DNA of 64,000 bases, taken from contig OZ005660.1 in NCBI GenBank assembly GCA_963930645.1, positions 197,861,427 through 197,925,426 on the forward strand. The letters are read 5' to 3'. This DNA is from Salticus scenicus. Lineage: Eukaryota; Arthropoda; Arachnida; Araneae; Salticidae. The notes under the pieces were generated by a model that did no database searches, had not been told where the DNA came from, and saw only the letters and a list, made by a program, of their open reading frames with translations. The translations under genes were made by a program, and so were the position numbers. Of this stretch, positions 53,324-64,000 are shown piece after piece. Numbering within the stretch: position 1 is the first letter of the stretch; every line of letters begins with the position of its first letter.

Positions 53324-56300
53324 CACAAAACATTTTTTCAGAGGGAAGCACTTTGGCTATCAAAGAAAGGAATATTAATATTTGTAAAACTTTGTGAAGA
53401 AGTCTCAGTGTTTTTGGATGATAAAAATTAATTGAAAAATATTTGGATTTTGCTTTGATGCCTGCGTATTTAGCAGACAGACTCAGAAAACTTAAATTTT
53501 TATTTAAATGTCTGGGAAAGATTCATTTGAAGAACACGACTAAATTCTAGGATTCATCAAAAAAACTGGATTTATTTAAAAAGATAATCACTGAAACCAG
53601 AAATATATAAAGTTTCGTAACATTTCAAACATTTATAATAGAAATATGTGTATGTCTCGCTGCATAATTACTGAGATCTCAAAATATTGAAATTTTTTTA
53701 AAAATATTAAATTTCTTTTTAGAATTTGAAACTGATAAGCAATTTAACTTTTTAGATGGAACTATAATAATGCAAAATAATGAAATCCAAACTACAGTTT
53801 TTAGGAAATTAAACAGTTGAAAAGTAATATTATTATTAAAAATCCCTTATAAAAAAAGGTAAAGTTCTATATAAACAGCCCAATATTCCCTATAATGAAT
53901 CTACTATAAGTTGAATAAAATACAATACTTTGAATCATACAAAATGCTTGTTATAAAAAGTCTTACAAATAAGTTGTACAAAACAGGATAAAAAAACTTC
54001 ATCATATTGAAAAGAGACAATTAAAGCCAAAATATACATTAGCAATCCCATGCTTAGAGATGTAAGGTGAGAATATTCTCTGAGAATGAGAATATTCTCC
54101 GATGCTCTAAATTCAGAGAATAATCGAGAATATTCTTATTTTCCTTAAATATATAAAAAAAATTTATGCTCGTGACTTGAATAATTATAAATAAGTTTCA
54201 TAATTTAATTTTAAAGGCACAACTAGAACAAACTAACTTTATTTCACAATATTCTCTTTATAATTTTCAATCATAGAATATTTTCCAGTAAGCTCCACAA
54301 AGCAATTTTTCGAAACATTCAATACTTATTCCATGACAAAAAGCATTCACTGGTAAATAATGAATAATTATTCATATTAAAATACAAATTTCAATTTTTT
54401 TTTAAATGTTTAACAATTTGCATTTGCAACAAAACCATCACTAAAATTTGAAATTTAAAGAGTATTCTCCTCAGAAAGATTTTCGAAAAAAAAAAAAAAA
54501 AAATTCAGAAATATAATTCACATAATTCATATTTCTGTTATTCTTATTCTATATATAAACCATAGGTTTATTATCTATTATATTGATGACTTTTAATTAA
54601 GCAGTAATTTGATGGTATGTGCATGAAAATTAATTTGCTTGAAAAAAAAATTCTGAATCATAGAAGCCTCTAATTTAAAAATGAAATTGCACTAAAAAGT
54701 TAGCAAATTTAAATCAAACAACATTTTATAGTAAATATGAAATAAAATATATTTGATTTAAATTTAAAACCAAAATAATAAATAGTTTAAAAATGTAATT
54801 AATTTTATTTTGTTACTTGTTACATAAAATTCAGAATCAAAGTTAATAGTCATCTTCATTTTTCAATGAAAGATCATTCAAGCTACCTTCTTTAATTACA
54901 AACAACTTATCTACTTCTTTATCAATGATGTTACTTTGTTTAAATGCAACTGTTTCTGCTCTTTCATTGGTCAGGGTGTGATTATTGCATGGGTACATGG
55001 GGTCAGTACCCTGGGCTTGAAATTTCTAAGGGGCACAAAATTTTACTGACAGCTAAAAATGTATGGTTTAAATATCCCAGTTTTTCCTTCAATCTGTGCT
55101 TTGTTTCATTTATATGAATAAAATTTCAAAATAACAAATGTCATTAGGCTTACTGGGAAATTTTTATTCATCTTTGGGAACAAAAGGAGAGAGAGATTAT
55201 TTCAGCATAGTATATATTTCAGTCAACCTGTTCCTGTTTGCCTATTGAAAATTGTGTCTAAGTAGATATAGATTAAGATTTTTTTTTTTTCTGGGGGAGG
55301 AGAGATCAATGGACAGACTAAAATATTGTTTTCAACATTAGATAGCTGGGGCTTCTTGCACACCCTGCTAATTATAATCCTGATTTTTTTTTTTCCCCTT
55401 ACAATTTCACCCATTCTAAGGGGGCATGGAAAACTGAAAGTGCCCTGGGCACAAAAGTTTGTTAGTTGGGCCTTGTCTTTGGCTTGTATTAATTTATGTT
55501 GTGAGCTACATATATCAATTTCTCTCACATATATTAATCGCTTCCATAGACAAACAATTTCTTTTTTAACTGTGATTAGTCGCGGTAGGTATTAAACAAA
55601 TTCATTTTTATTTCATACAAATAAGTGTAAAACATTTCAAAGCAAAAACATAAATAATTATAAGTATTTTTTAGGGCTGTGCCGATTAATCAGTTCGGTT
55701 AATCAATCAATGCTTAGTCCTGATCAATTTTTTTAATCGAGTTAATTGGATTGATTAATTCTACCAATTTCTTCAATTATATGAATTTTAAAAATATCTA
55801 CAGACTTTTGAGACACCCAGTGTGTGTACACACACACATATATATATATATGTAACTCTAGGCCTTATTTAAATTCTTTTATGACTTTTTTTTTTTTTAT
55901 TTTTTTTTTTAAGTTTCACTTGAAATTTATTCTATATTATACATAAAAAAAATAATTGGCAAATTATGATCAATATTTATTTGATTTTAATTATTTTCTA
56001 GATTTAGCTCATAAAGTTGTATTTAATTTCCAACATTATCTCTTGCTATCTAAATGAAATTTTATTTCTGTAACCCAGAAATTTCTATAATCAGGAATCA
56101 CTGTAATGCTATTGATTTTGGGCTAAAGAGGTTATACAGTATATTAAAAATCTGTTAAAATGTTATATTTATGTCTCTTATTATTATGTTTCACTCTTAA
56201 ACATGTTTTCAAAATTTTTTCAGTGACAAATAAATTTCCTTTGTACGTTAAGAGTATTAAATTTAAAATATTTTTGTTTCACAGTAAACTTAAATGGATT

Positions 56301-56404
56301 TCAATAAATATGCACACTCTACAGAACTATATAATAATGTATAGATTAATTTATTTATTTTGCATTTATTTTTAACATATTTGTATTTACATATATATTC
56401 AATA
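53324..56404. other. AT-rich sequence with repeat fragments
   Basis: No gene is supported. GAGAATATTCTC-type palindromes cluster at 54069-54135. A GGGGCA/TGCCCC-type patch at 54965-55480 shows CCCTGGGC on both sides. A hAT-like start, TAGGGCTGTGCCGATTAATC, lies at 55671 without a recognised partner. A CA/TA microsatellite lies near 55828-55850. Confidence 0.4.
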
Positions 56405-56752
56405 AACTCTCGATTATCCACAGGCAGATTATGCTCATTGCAGAATTTCCACGGGCGCAGGAGAAGGGTGGAATCAAGGGAAAGTGTTTTCACAACAGAG
56501 TTTCTGCTATAGACGCGTTTTTTGTAAAATGTATACAAAATGCGAAAATTAAATAAGAGATTTTTGCTTTTTTGCTAAAGCATTTTATTAAACACTGCTA
56601 TTCAAAAAAAAAAAAAAAATTAAGAAAATGATAAGTTAAATTGTTTAACACAGAATAAAAGGAAAAATTGGTATGCATTAAATTGTTTTACTAATGTATG
56701 ATCATTATATAAAATGATGGGCATATTATGCATAGTTCTTTTACACAGAAGT

Positions 56753-57167
56753 CCAGTGGCAGAAACAACGCGACATGGCAACATAGTCACGGACAGTTTT
56801 TGTCTGCACTGATAAAAAAATTTGTCTGCAACTTTCGAATAACAATTCACTTAAAAAAAAAATTTCTGTATCAAAACTAAAACTAATACTTTTATTATTT
56901 ACAATTATTTATATTGTGTTGTGTCAAACATTGCTATAAAATATTTAATTGAATGAGATGAGTTGAATTAATAACACAATTGTTTATACTATATTGTTCT
57001 GCAGTAAAATTGTATTTGTGTATTGTTGCACGAGATCACCACTCAATCAGCTTTCAGGCTTTTTGAGTGTGAGCCATTTTCACCCCCTGATTACACGCAA
57101 ATTTTGCAGACAGGTTATGAAGTTTTAAAAGCCTGTTGCAGACAGCTACATAACTTTCTGCCTCTGG
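56753..57167. mobile_element. MITE with CCAGTGGCAGAAA ends, nested
   Basis: CCAGTGGCAGAAACAACG and the reverse complement of the right end, CCAGAGGCAGAAAGTTAT, pair. The left part is shared with the partial copy at 15547-15720. GACAGTTTTTGTCTGC is mirrored by GCAGACAGCT on the right. Confidence 0.6.
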
Positions 57168-57617
57168 GCAGAGAAGCATAAAAGATTTTATATGTATCAC
57201 ATCCTATGGGGGCTAATTTTCTTAAATTCATTAAATTGTTTTTTAAAGTGCACAATGAAACTAATAGGGAACTTTCCTACAGAATGATCGTTGCAGAAAT
57301 TGCATGCTTACTATTTATTTTTCTTTTCCAGAAATGCCCCAAAATTTCAGATATGTTGTGTTCATTAAACAAACATGCAAATTTTGGATGAAAAGACACC
57401 GACTTGATTTTCACTTTTATTTATTTACTGAAATTTTCAGCAATTCAAATAGTTGCTGGTTTCACCCAGTAACTATTAAATGTTCTGAAAGTCCAGAAAA
57501 GTGGCTCAGTTTTTTAAATCTAATTTTATTTATTTATTTATTTTTAAAGATGTTTTAATTAATTTTAAAATTTAGTTTGCAAAAGAAAAATCTAGCAAAG
57601 TGGCATGTAAAATGGTA

Positions 57618-58343
57618 CAGTAAAGCACCGTTTATACATCTTTTACATTTATACATCTATTTAGTGAAGTCCTGATTCATTCCTATTCATTTTAATGCAA
57701 AAAGTCTTCGTTTATATGCTGCTAATATTGGTTATACATCTTTTACACTCTACTAAAATTCGCAAAATTTCTCGACCTGTCATTATTTTTCATTCTAAAT
57801 AAGACAGATTTTTCCTAGAAAGCATCTTAAATGGAGGAACACAGGAGAGATCGAAGAATACTGACCAAAGAATCAATTGAATTCACAGCAGAATTTTTAA
57901 TACTCATAGACGGGCAGCAAATGAGATGAATATTAAAGATTTTTAATGCTGTTAAATAACTATCTGTATGGACACACATCGTATGCTTGTTATTAAAAAT
58001 ACGCAATACATATAATTAATGTTCAAAATGTGTTCATTTAGTTCTTAAGAAATATAATACACAATATACGGTATATGTAATTAGTACACAGTCATGCATT
58101 AATAGTATGATTTTTCTCACTTTTTATAATAAACCTTTTTTTTTTTTTTAATTAATTATTGTCTTAAAAGAAGTCTGATATACATTTACTGACTTAAGAA
58201 GCTTAATTAATTAGTATTTTCATAAAAATTTTGGTAAAGTATCATTAAATTTGTAGTAGTCAAAGTGTTGTTATTAAAATTTTGATTATACGTCTTTTTA
58301 CGTCAGTCCCCTTGAAAGACGTATAGTAAACGATGCTGTACTG
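57618..58343. mobile_element. 726-bp TA-flanked Tigger-type MITE, nested
   Basis: CAGTAAAGCACCGTTTATAC and the reverse complement of the right end, CAGTACAGCATCGTTTACTA, pair, followed by (A)TCTTTTACA / GTCTTTCAA. TA lies at 57616-57617 and 58344-58345. TTATACATCTTTTACA recurs inside the left half. Confidence 0.8.
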
Positions 58344-58980
58344 TATATGAATAGGTATTCGTAAGCCTAATAGTATTTTAGCATTTTGTTACACATTTTT
58401 CTCATTTTTGGTTTTTTTAAGTAAAAAAATTATAAACTCAGCTTAAACTTTTTCTCAACAGTAAACAGAAATAAATGATTTTTATTTTTTATTTATTTAT
58501 TTTATTTTTTTTTTGAGGGAGGGAGAAAAATAAGGAACTATGTTGCTTTTAATTTTTTGTACAGTAGAGTATGGTAGCAGAAATGACAACATTTTAATTT
58601 ATTCTGCAGCATTGTTAGTACCAGACACTTAATATTATTTTTCATGAAGAGTATTTTTCTTATTTAATTGTAATTATATATTAGAGAAAGTTACTCTACA
58701 AATAAAGTGGTTTGAAAAATGTATGGGCATTCACAATGCTCCGTAATACATTAAAATGTCGGCATGTCTGCAATTCTGTATTTAGTGCATAAATTAGCTT
58801 ACAGATTGTATGTTGGTTTCATCAGATTTATATATATATATTATTTAAATAAAATACAGATAATTTTACTATATTGTAAATATTTTTCTACCAGTATTTT
58901 GTGATTTATCCGTAATTTGCATTATCTGTAGAACCTATGCCACTCAATTTTGTGGATAATCGAGAGCATACTTATACATA

Positions 58981-59323
58981 CCTGCTAACTCTCTGTTATT
59001 TCAATGGAGACTCCGTTATTTTGGGACTGTCTTCCAATCTCCCTTTATTCTCAAACATTTCTACATTATTTTGAAGATTTTAAAGTTATACCTATAATTA
59101 ATTTAAAACTTCAACAAATCTTCATTTTTTTTAAACAAGATTTTGCTTTTGCTGAAAAAAATTCTTATGAATCTCTATATATATTATTAATTTTAATTAA
59201 TAATTACTTAATTTGTATTTAATAATTAAATTTAACTTACCCGTATAACTTTTTGGTAATATAAGCCATGGATTAAGCTATTGAAATTCTGTCATATGTC
59301 GAAAACACTTCAATGTTGGCAGG
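58981..59323. mobile_element. MITE with CCTGCCAAC ends, copy A
   Basis: CCTGCTAAC at the left and CCTGCCAAC as the reverse complement of the right end, flanked by TA on both sides. It is homologous to 61142-61517 along its length, including CTCCGTTATTTTGGGAC and a TTTTGCTTTTG(A/C)TGAAAAAA segment. Confidence 0.8.
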
Positions 59324-59668
59324 TACTTATGCTTATACATAAAACTTTTTTTTAAATAAATACAAAAATGTTTCATAGAAGTATCATAAATTACTTTTCT
59401 GCTATTTTGTAATAATTTTAGATGTGTTAGAAGATAATTTCTCTTTCACATTCAATTTGTTAGCCATTACAATTTGTAGTAATTAGACTGTCTGCTAGTC
59501 ATTAAGTTTAAAACATGCTGGTAAATTTTTTTATAATAGTCTTATGTAACATTTTCATGCTACTTTCAAAATAATTTTAGATGTCTGATTTTTTTTTTTT
59601 TTCTCTCCTGTTATGTTTATAAAAAGCTTTATGCACTCTAAATATTACTGTTTATCTTATGTGATTAA

Positions 59669-60095
59669 GGGAACTCTCTACCTTTCGTCTCCGAAAGCCG
59701 AAGCGAATGATATTTTATGGGAAATTTTGCCCCATTATAATCCATTATCTAATACACATTTTTAAATTCCGTTTTCACTTTCCAAAAATTCACAATTGTT
59801 ACACAATTTATCGCTTTCTAAAAATTTATTTTTTTTTTCTTTTTAAAATTTCATTTTTAAGCTCAAAAATGAAAAATTTCACAGTGAAAATTCGCATTTT
59901 ACAACCTCAAAATGAAATATTAAAAGTTTTAAAATATAATTTTTAGAAAGCGATAAATTGTTTAATAGTTGTGAAGTTTCTGAATGTGAAAACAGAATTT
60001 AAAAATATGTATTAGTTAATAAGTTATAATGGGGTGAAATTCTCCATAGAATAACATTGGCTCTGACTTCTGGGGACGATAAGTGGAGAGGCCTC
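59669..60095. mobile_element. 427-bp fold-back MITE with TTAA target duplication
   Basis: GGGAACTCTCTACCTTTCGT and the reverse complement of the right end, GAGGCCTCTCCACTTATCGT, pair. Inner segments are also inverted, for example ACAATTTATCGCTTTCTAAA on the left and TTTAGAAAGCGATAAATTGT on the right. TTAA lies at 59665-59668 and 60096-60099, as for piggyBac-type and some other elements. Almost the whole unit can fold into a hairpin. Confidence 0.8.
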
Positions 60096-60309
60096 TTAAT
60101 AATTAATTTGATAAAATGTAATGACCCTATATTAAGGAAGACTGGACATTGAGTGTTTTCTTGAGAATTATATTGATCAAGTATAAAACTACTTTGATCT
60201 TAGACATTATTTTGTACCCTAAAGGCTACTAAGCTATTTCTGAATGCATTTCATGCTGGGAACCTTGCATGTTTTGGTAATTAAATTTAGAAAAATATTG
60301 TGCATTTTG

Positions 60310-61011
60310 CAGGCATGCCAAGTCTCCTGCTTTTGGCAGGAGTCTCCTGATTTTTGCTTGTTTTTTCATGCTCCTGATTTTCCACTCATTTCTCCTGCTT
60401 TTCTGATGTAATTTTTATCTATCCCTCTTAAGCATAATTTATGCTTAAAATTTGTGGGATTGGGTAAAAAAATTTGAAAGAAAATTGAAATTTATCTTGC
60501 CCTGCAATTTATCAAGTTCAGTTTGAATGTGAATTACTATACAAGGCTTTGAAACAAATTTTTGCTCAGAATAAATTTTTAACTTTAATTTTTGCATAAT
60601 AAAAAATGTCTTATTATTAAAAGATTTTTTTTTTTTTTTTTTTAATACCATAACTATTGAAAACTTAAAGAATTCAAATTTTATTAGAATATATCTGATA
60701 TTTTCATTTCTTTATTGCCTTTTCTTTTACAAAGATAATTAAGATCCTTATTGTTTTATATTGGGAGTCAGAATGATCAAATTTGTCTATTTTGACTTAA
60801 AATTTAAACAACTGCATGTCTGAGGTTTTTTTTTTTTTTTGTTTGTTTTTTTGTTTGTTTTACTGCAAGAAACATATATTATTCATTTAATTTTAATACT
60901 GATGCTATGTAAATACCTCCTAAGCTTTACTTAAAATTAAATTTGCAAAAAGTCTCTTGATTTCCGCTAAAAAATCTCCTGCTTTTTTGTCATTAGAAGT
61001 TGGCATCTCTG
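60310..61011. mobile_element. 702-bp MITE with CAGGCATGCCAA ends
   Basis: CAGGCATGCCAAGTCTCCTG and the reverse complement of the right end, CAGAGATGCCAACTTCTAAT, pair. ATTTTG flanks both sides (60304-60309, 61012-61017). TCTCCTG(C/A)TTTT repeats occur near both ends. Confidence 0.7.
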
Positions 61012-61141
61012 ATTTTGAAAATCAACTTTAAAAAAGAATTTGAATTTTATTGAATAGAAACAAAATTAGTAACCTATTTTAGCAATTAATTGTGATAAAT
61101 ATATATATATATTTAATTAGCAGTGAAGTGACTATTACATA

Positions 61142-61517
61142 CCTGCCAACTCTCCGTTATTTTGGGACAGTCTTCCACTCTCCGTTATTCTCAAGCATTT
61201 CTCTGTTATTTTGAAGATTAAAAAAATTATACCTATAATTTATTCAAAACTTCAACAAACCTTCATTTTTTAAGCAAGATTTTGCTTTTGATGAAAAAAA
61301 CTTCTCATAAATCTCTTTATATATTACTATTTTTAATTAATAATTACTTAATTTTTATTTGATAATTAAATTTGTTTTTCATATGACTTTTCGATAATTT
61401 AAGTCATGGATTAAACTATTGGAATACTGTCATATATCGAAAACACATCAATGTTTTTTAGGCCTGAAAATGCCGCTTGTAAAATCTCCGTTATTTTGAT
61501 TCTTCATTGTTGGCAGG
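61142..61517. mobile_element. MITE with CCTGCCAAC ends, copy B
   Basis: The ends CCTGCCAACTCTCC and GTTGGCAGG form an inverted repeat flanked by TA (61140-61141, 61518-61519). It is the same family and orientation as 58981-59323. Confidence 0.85.
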
Positions 61518-61519
61518 TA

Positions 61520-62826
61520 TGCTATTATTTTTGGTGAATTAACTGCAAAAAGTTTGAGAATTAAACAGGCACAAATTTTATCCTAAGCTATTTAAATAAT
61601 TGTAAAATTCAGCAATTTATTTTGATTAAATGTATATTTTGTTAATTAACTTTGTGAAAGTATTACACTTTTTGACAATTGGCTGCAAAATTATCATGTA
61701 TTTTAGTAAAAAGACTCCAAAGAACCTGAAATTTTGTTCATTTGTATTGATATAAACAAGTATTTAAATTCTTTTGTATATAAACTGAGCATTATATATA
61801 TATTTTTTTCTTTTTTTCCCTCTTGATTAAAGTTTTTTTTTTTTTTAACCTATAGTTGTGTAATTTATTTATATTTGTTATAAATTCACCTCTGATTTTT
61901 AATTTTTCTTTTTTTTTTTTTTTTTTGTGTTTTCATTAAACTTTTGTTAAATTATTAAATAAACTTTCAGTGTTATAATTATTGCAGTGGTGAAACTTTT
62001 CAGGGGCTATCCCTGAATTCAGGGCTTTTTAAATTTTTGCTGTCACTTAATTTCATGTTAAATCATTTTGTTTTTATGGAAATTTTTTATTTTGAATGTG
62101 TTTAACTGCTTTATAATGTATCATAAACTCTATTAATATCATTTGTCAATGATGTATCATATTGCAATATGTTATAAATATTCCCAATCTGTATGCAAAT
62201 AACTGTTTTCTGGTTTACATGTAAGGTAGTTTCATCCATGTCATTGCCAATTACAACGAGAACATCATTGTCATACCTGAACTAATATGTAATAGTTGTG
62301 CTAAATTGTTTTCAAATAAATTTTTCTATGAATGTAAGTTTAAATTCAGGTGTAAAGCCAGATATAAAAAGATTTCATAACACCTTTTTCTTGTTTGTAA
62401 TATTTATTATTTGAAGTGATTTTCATTAAATATTAAGTTATTGGTTGAAATTACTCTTTTCTTGATTTCATTTTCTTTGTATTTTTCTATTATTTTGTTG
62501 CTGATTATTTCATTTATTTCTTTAATATTTGATAAAGGAATTTATTATGTCGAAATTAACAATAGTATCATTTTGGGTTATTTTCTTTTAGCAGGGGTGT
62601 TTGTGTTCAGGGGCTACCCCTGATTTCAGGGTTTTTTAATCTCATTCATCCATACTTTTTATTTATGCTATAAAGTTATCTTTTGTTTTCATTAATTGTT
62701 TATTTGTCATCCAAGTGATATGTGAGCAAATTTTATATTTTTATTGATTGGCTGATACAAGATACAAAAAGATTGAGAGCTTCTAATCTAAATATTTTGA
62801 GTATTACTTGACATTCTGGAGTTGTT

Positions 62827-62862
<36 letters not shown>

Positions 62863-64000
62863 CTCATAATTTTCAGGGTTTTTACTTTTGAGTTACAGTC
62901 ACCCCTATTTTAAGTCCTAAATAAAATCATCTGTAGAATTAAGTTTTTATTTAAAAGGGGAGAATTTAGTGTTAAATGTCCCATTATGTAAACCTAAAGG
63001 GAATAGTAGGACTTTCTATTTTATTAACTACTAGCAGGCTATGCCTGCTTCGCTGGTCACTGTATTTAAATGAATTTTTAAAAGAATTAAATGACTATTT
63101 TTATATCACATAAATAAAAAAAAAAAAAAATATTACATTGAAATCACTCTAAACCTTGCTTTGTGTAGATGCTGCCTATGACAGCTCTTTTTTCACCTAC
63201 ACTGCATCAAGTCCACTTTCCCACTGCCTGCAGTAAGGTCTTTCCCAGGCACTTTAATTTGGCTATTTATCAATAAAGGGTGGATTTGCTATTATTTAAG
63301 ATGTACGATTTTAAAGATGACTCTATCTCAGCATCTATTAAATATTTTAGTTTTTGAAGCATGTATTTTTGAGCTTTTGCTCTTTACACTATATTACCAT
63401 GTGATTCCGACCAATATAATAAATAACAGAAAAAGTAGATTTTCTTTTAAAAGGAATTAAATAATAAACAAATAAAGTTTAATAAGTTTAATCCTTTTTA
63501 CTACTATGTACTGTCATTTTTTCTGACAAATACTATTAATTACTAATTAAATACTAATTTTAAAAAGTAAATAAAAAGTTGTTATGCTATAAAAACTATA
63601 TATTATACATAAACATAACTGTTATAAATAAATTTAAAATTTAATGTACTTCATATTTTCTACTCCATTACCATTTGATTTTCAATGAGTATAATAAATT
63701 TAAAAAAAGAGGAAGAAGAAGAAAAAAAAAAGATTTGGTCTTCAAATAAATGAATTAAAAAGAAAAAAAATAGTATAATAGCCATTGCTAAGATACATAG
63801 ACGATTGAAATGAAGTAATAAATTTTAGAAAAAATGAACAAAAAAGCCAAAGTTTAAAACTGAAAATTAAACAAAAGATTAAAATTTGAAATTTTTTTCA
63901 ATGAGGTGCACGGCCTATTTCTTTTATTGCAGATCCCATTTCACGATTATAATCCTTTCTATTTAAGGATCGCTATTTTATTGGTTTTATCAGCTAGGAC
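61520..64000. other. AT-rich sequence, no gene seen
   Basis: A CAGGGGCTAYCCCTGAWTTC phrase occurs at 61999 and again at 62608 in direct orientation. A pure T tract of over 30 bases lies at about 62828-62858. A small hairpin, GCAGGCTATGCCTGC, lies at 63034-63048. The end of the window is A-rich. No exon or RNA gene is supported. Confidence 0.45.

Larger units (their letters stand above)
56405..58968. mobile_element. 2.6-kb TA-flanked pogo-type element with nested elements
   Basis: AACTCTCGATTATCCACAGG and the reverse complement of the right end, TGCTCTCGATTATCCACAAA, match at CTCTCGATTATCCAC. TA flanks both ends (56403-56404, 58969-58970). The pattern CTCTCGATTATCC is common in pogo-like elements. 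Elements 56753-57167 and 57618-58343 lie inside. No transposase frame is seen. Confidence 0.7.

Noticed and set aside
62820..62862. Poly-T run as an antisense processed pseudogene tail
   Set aside because: No coding sequence or target duplication is visible beside it. T tracts are frequent throughout the window.

Overview
This is an AT-rich eukaryotic window with long introns, GT-AG splicing, dense transposon remnants and no bacterial-style operons. The Ty3/gypsy pol, the BTB-type pseudogene and a tRNA-derived SINE with a TTAAACCC..CCAATC tail suggest an arthropod, most likely an arachnid such as a spider. That assignment is inference from family resemblance, not from a search.

The only host gene I can support is on the + strand. 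Four exons (28529-29558, 32908-33926, 38955-39003, 51767-52236) have proper splice sites and join in a single open phase (0/1/0/1) to give 856 codons including the stop. The product has a Ser/Lys/Gln/His-rich repeat region, a Lys/Glu/Leu-rich repeat region, a 16-residue linker exon and five C2H2 zinc fingers. Its 5' end is not resolved. A YY1-like, CpG-containing patch with a splice donor at about 20280-20410 is a candidate promoter and non-coding first exon. The last codons and stop of the gene lie in a stub of a TA-flanked inverted-repeat transposon whose full copy follows immediately (52241-52790).

Layout. 1-3200: AT-rich, with one TA-flanked inverted-repeat element. 3200-4200: a SINE tail and a broken BTB/POZ pseudogene. 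4324-9004: a decayed hAT element interrupted by a 3.5-kb DNA transposon (5090-8602) that has ~690-bp inverted repeats and one 540-codon transposase-like ORF. 9639-13890: a second, related but broken transposon with eight copies of a 12-bp motif and a nested MITE. 14-20 kb: MITE and hAT fragments and a pogo/Tigger N-terminal pseudogene. 21539-27082: a very young Ty3/gypsy retrotransposon on the minus strand, with an in-frame stop, a truncated 5' LTR and a tRNA-like segment in its LTR. 28.5-52.2 kb: the zinc-finger gene, whose introns hold a fold-back Penelope-like element, a hAT copy, nested TA-flanked elements and a 3-kb hAT-type element with a perfect 8-bp target duplication carrying a SINE. 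52-64 kb: further MITEs and AT-rich sequence.

The most interesting material is the pair of related transposons with a shared D..SDG..D motif set, the zinc-finger gene whose C-terminus comes from a transposon end, the tRNA-like segment inside a gypsy LTR, and the set of TA-flanked elements with CAGTA/CCGTA-type ends.
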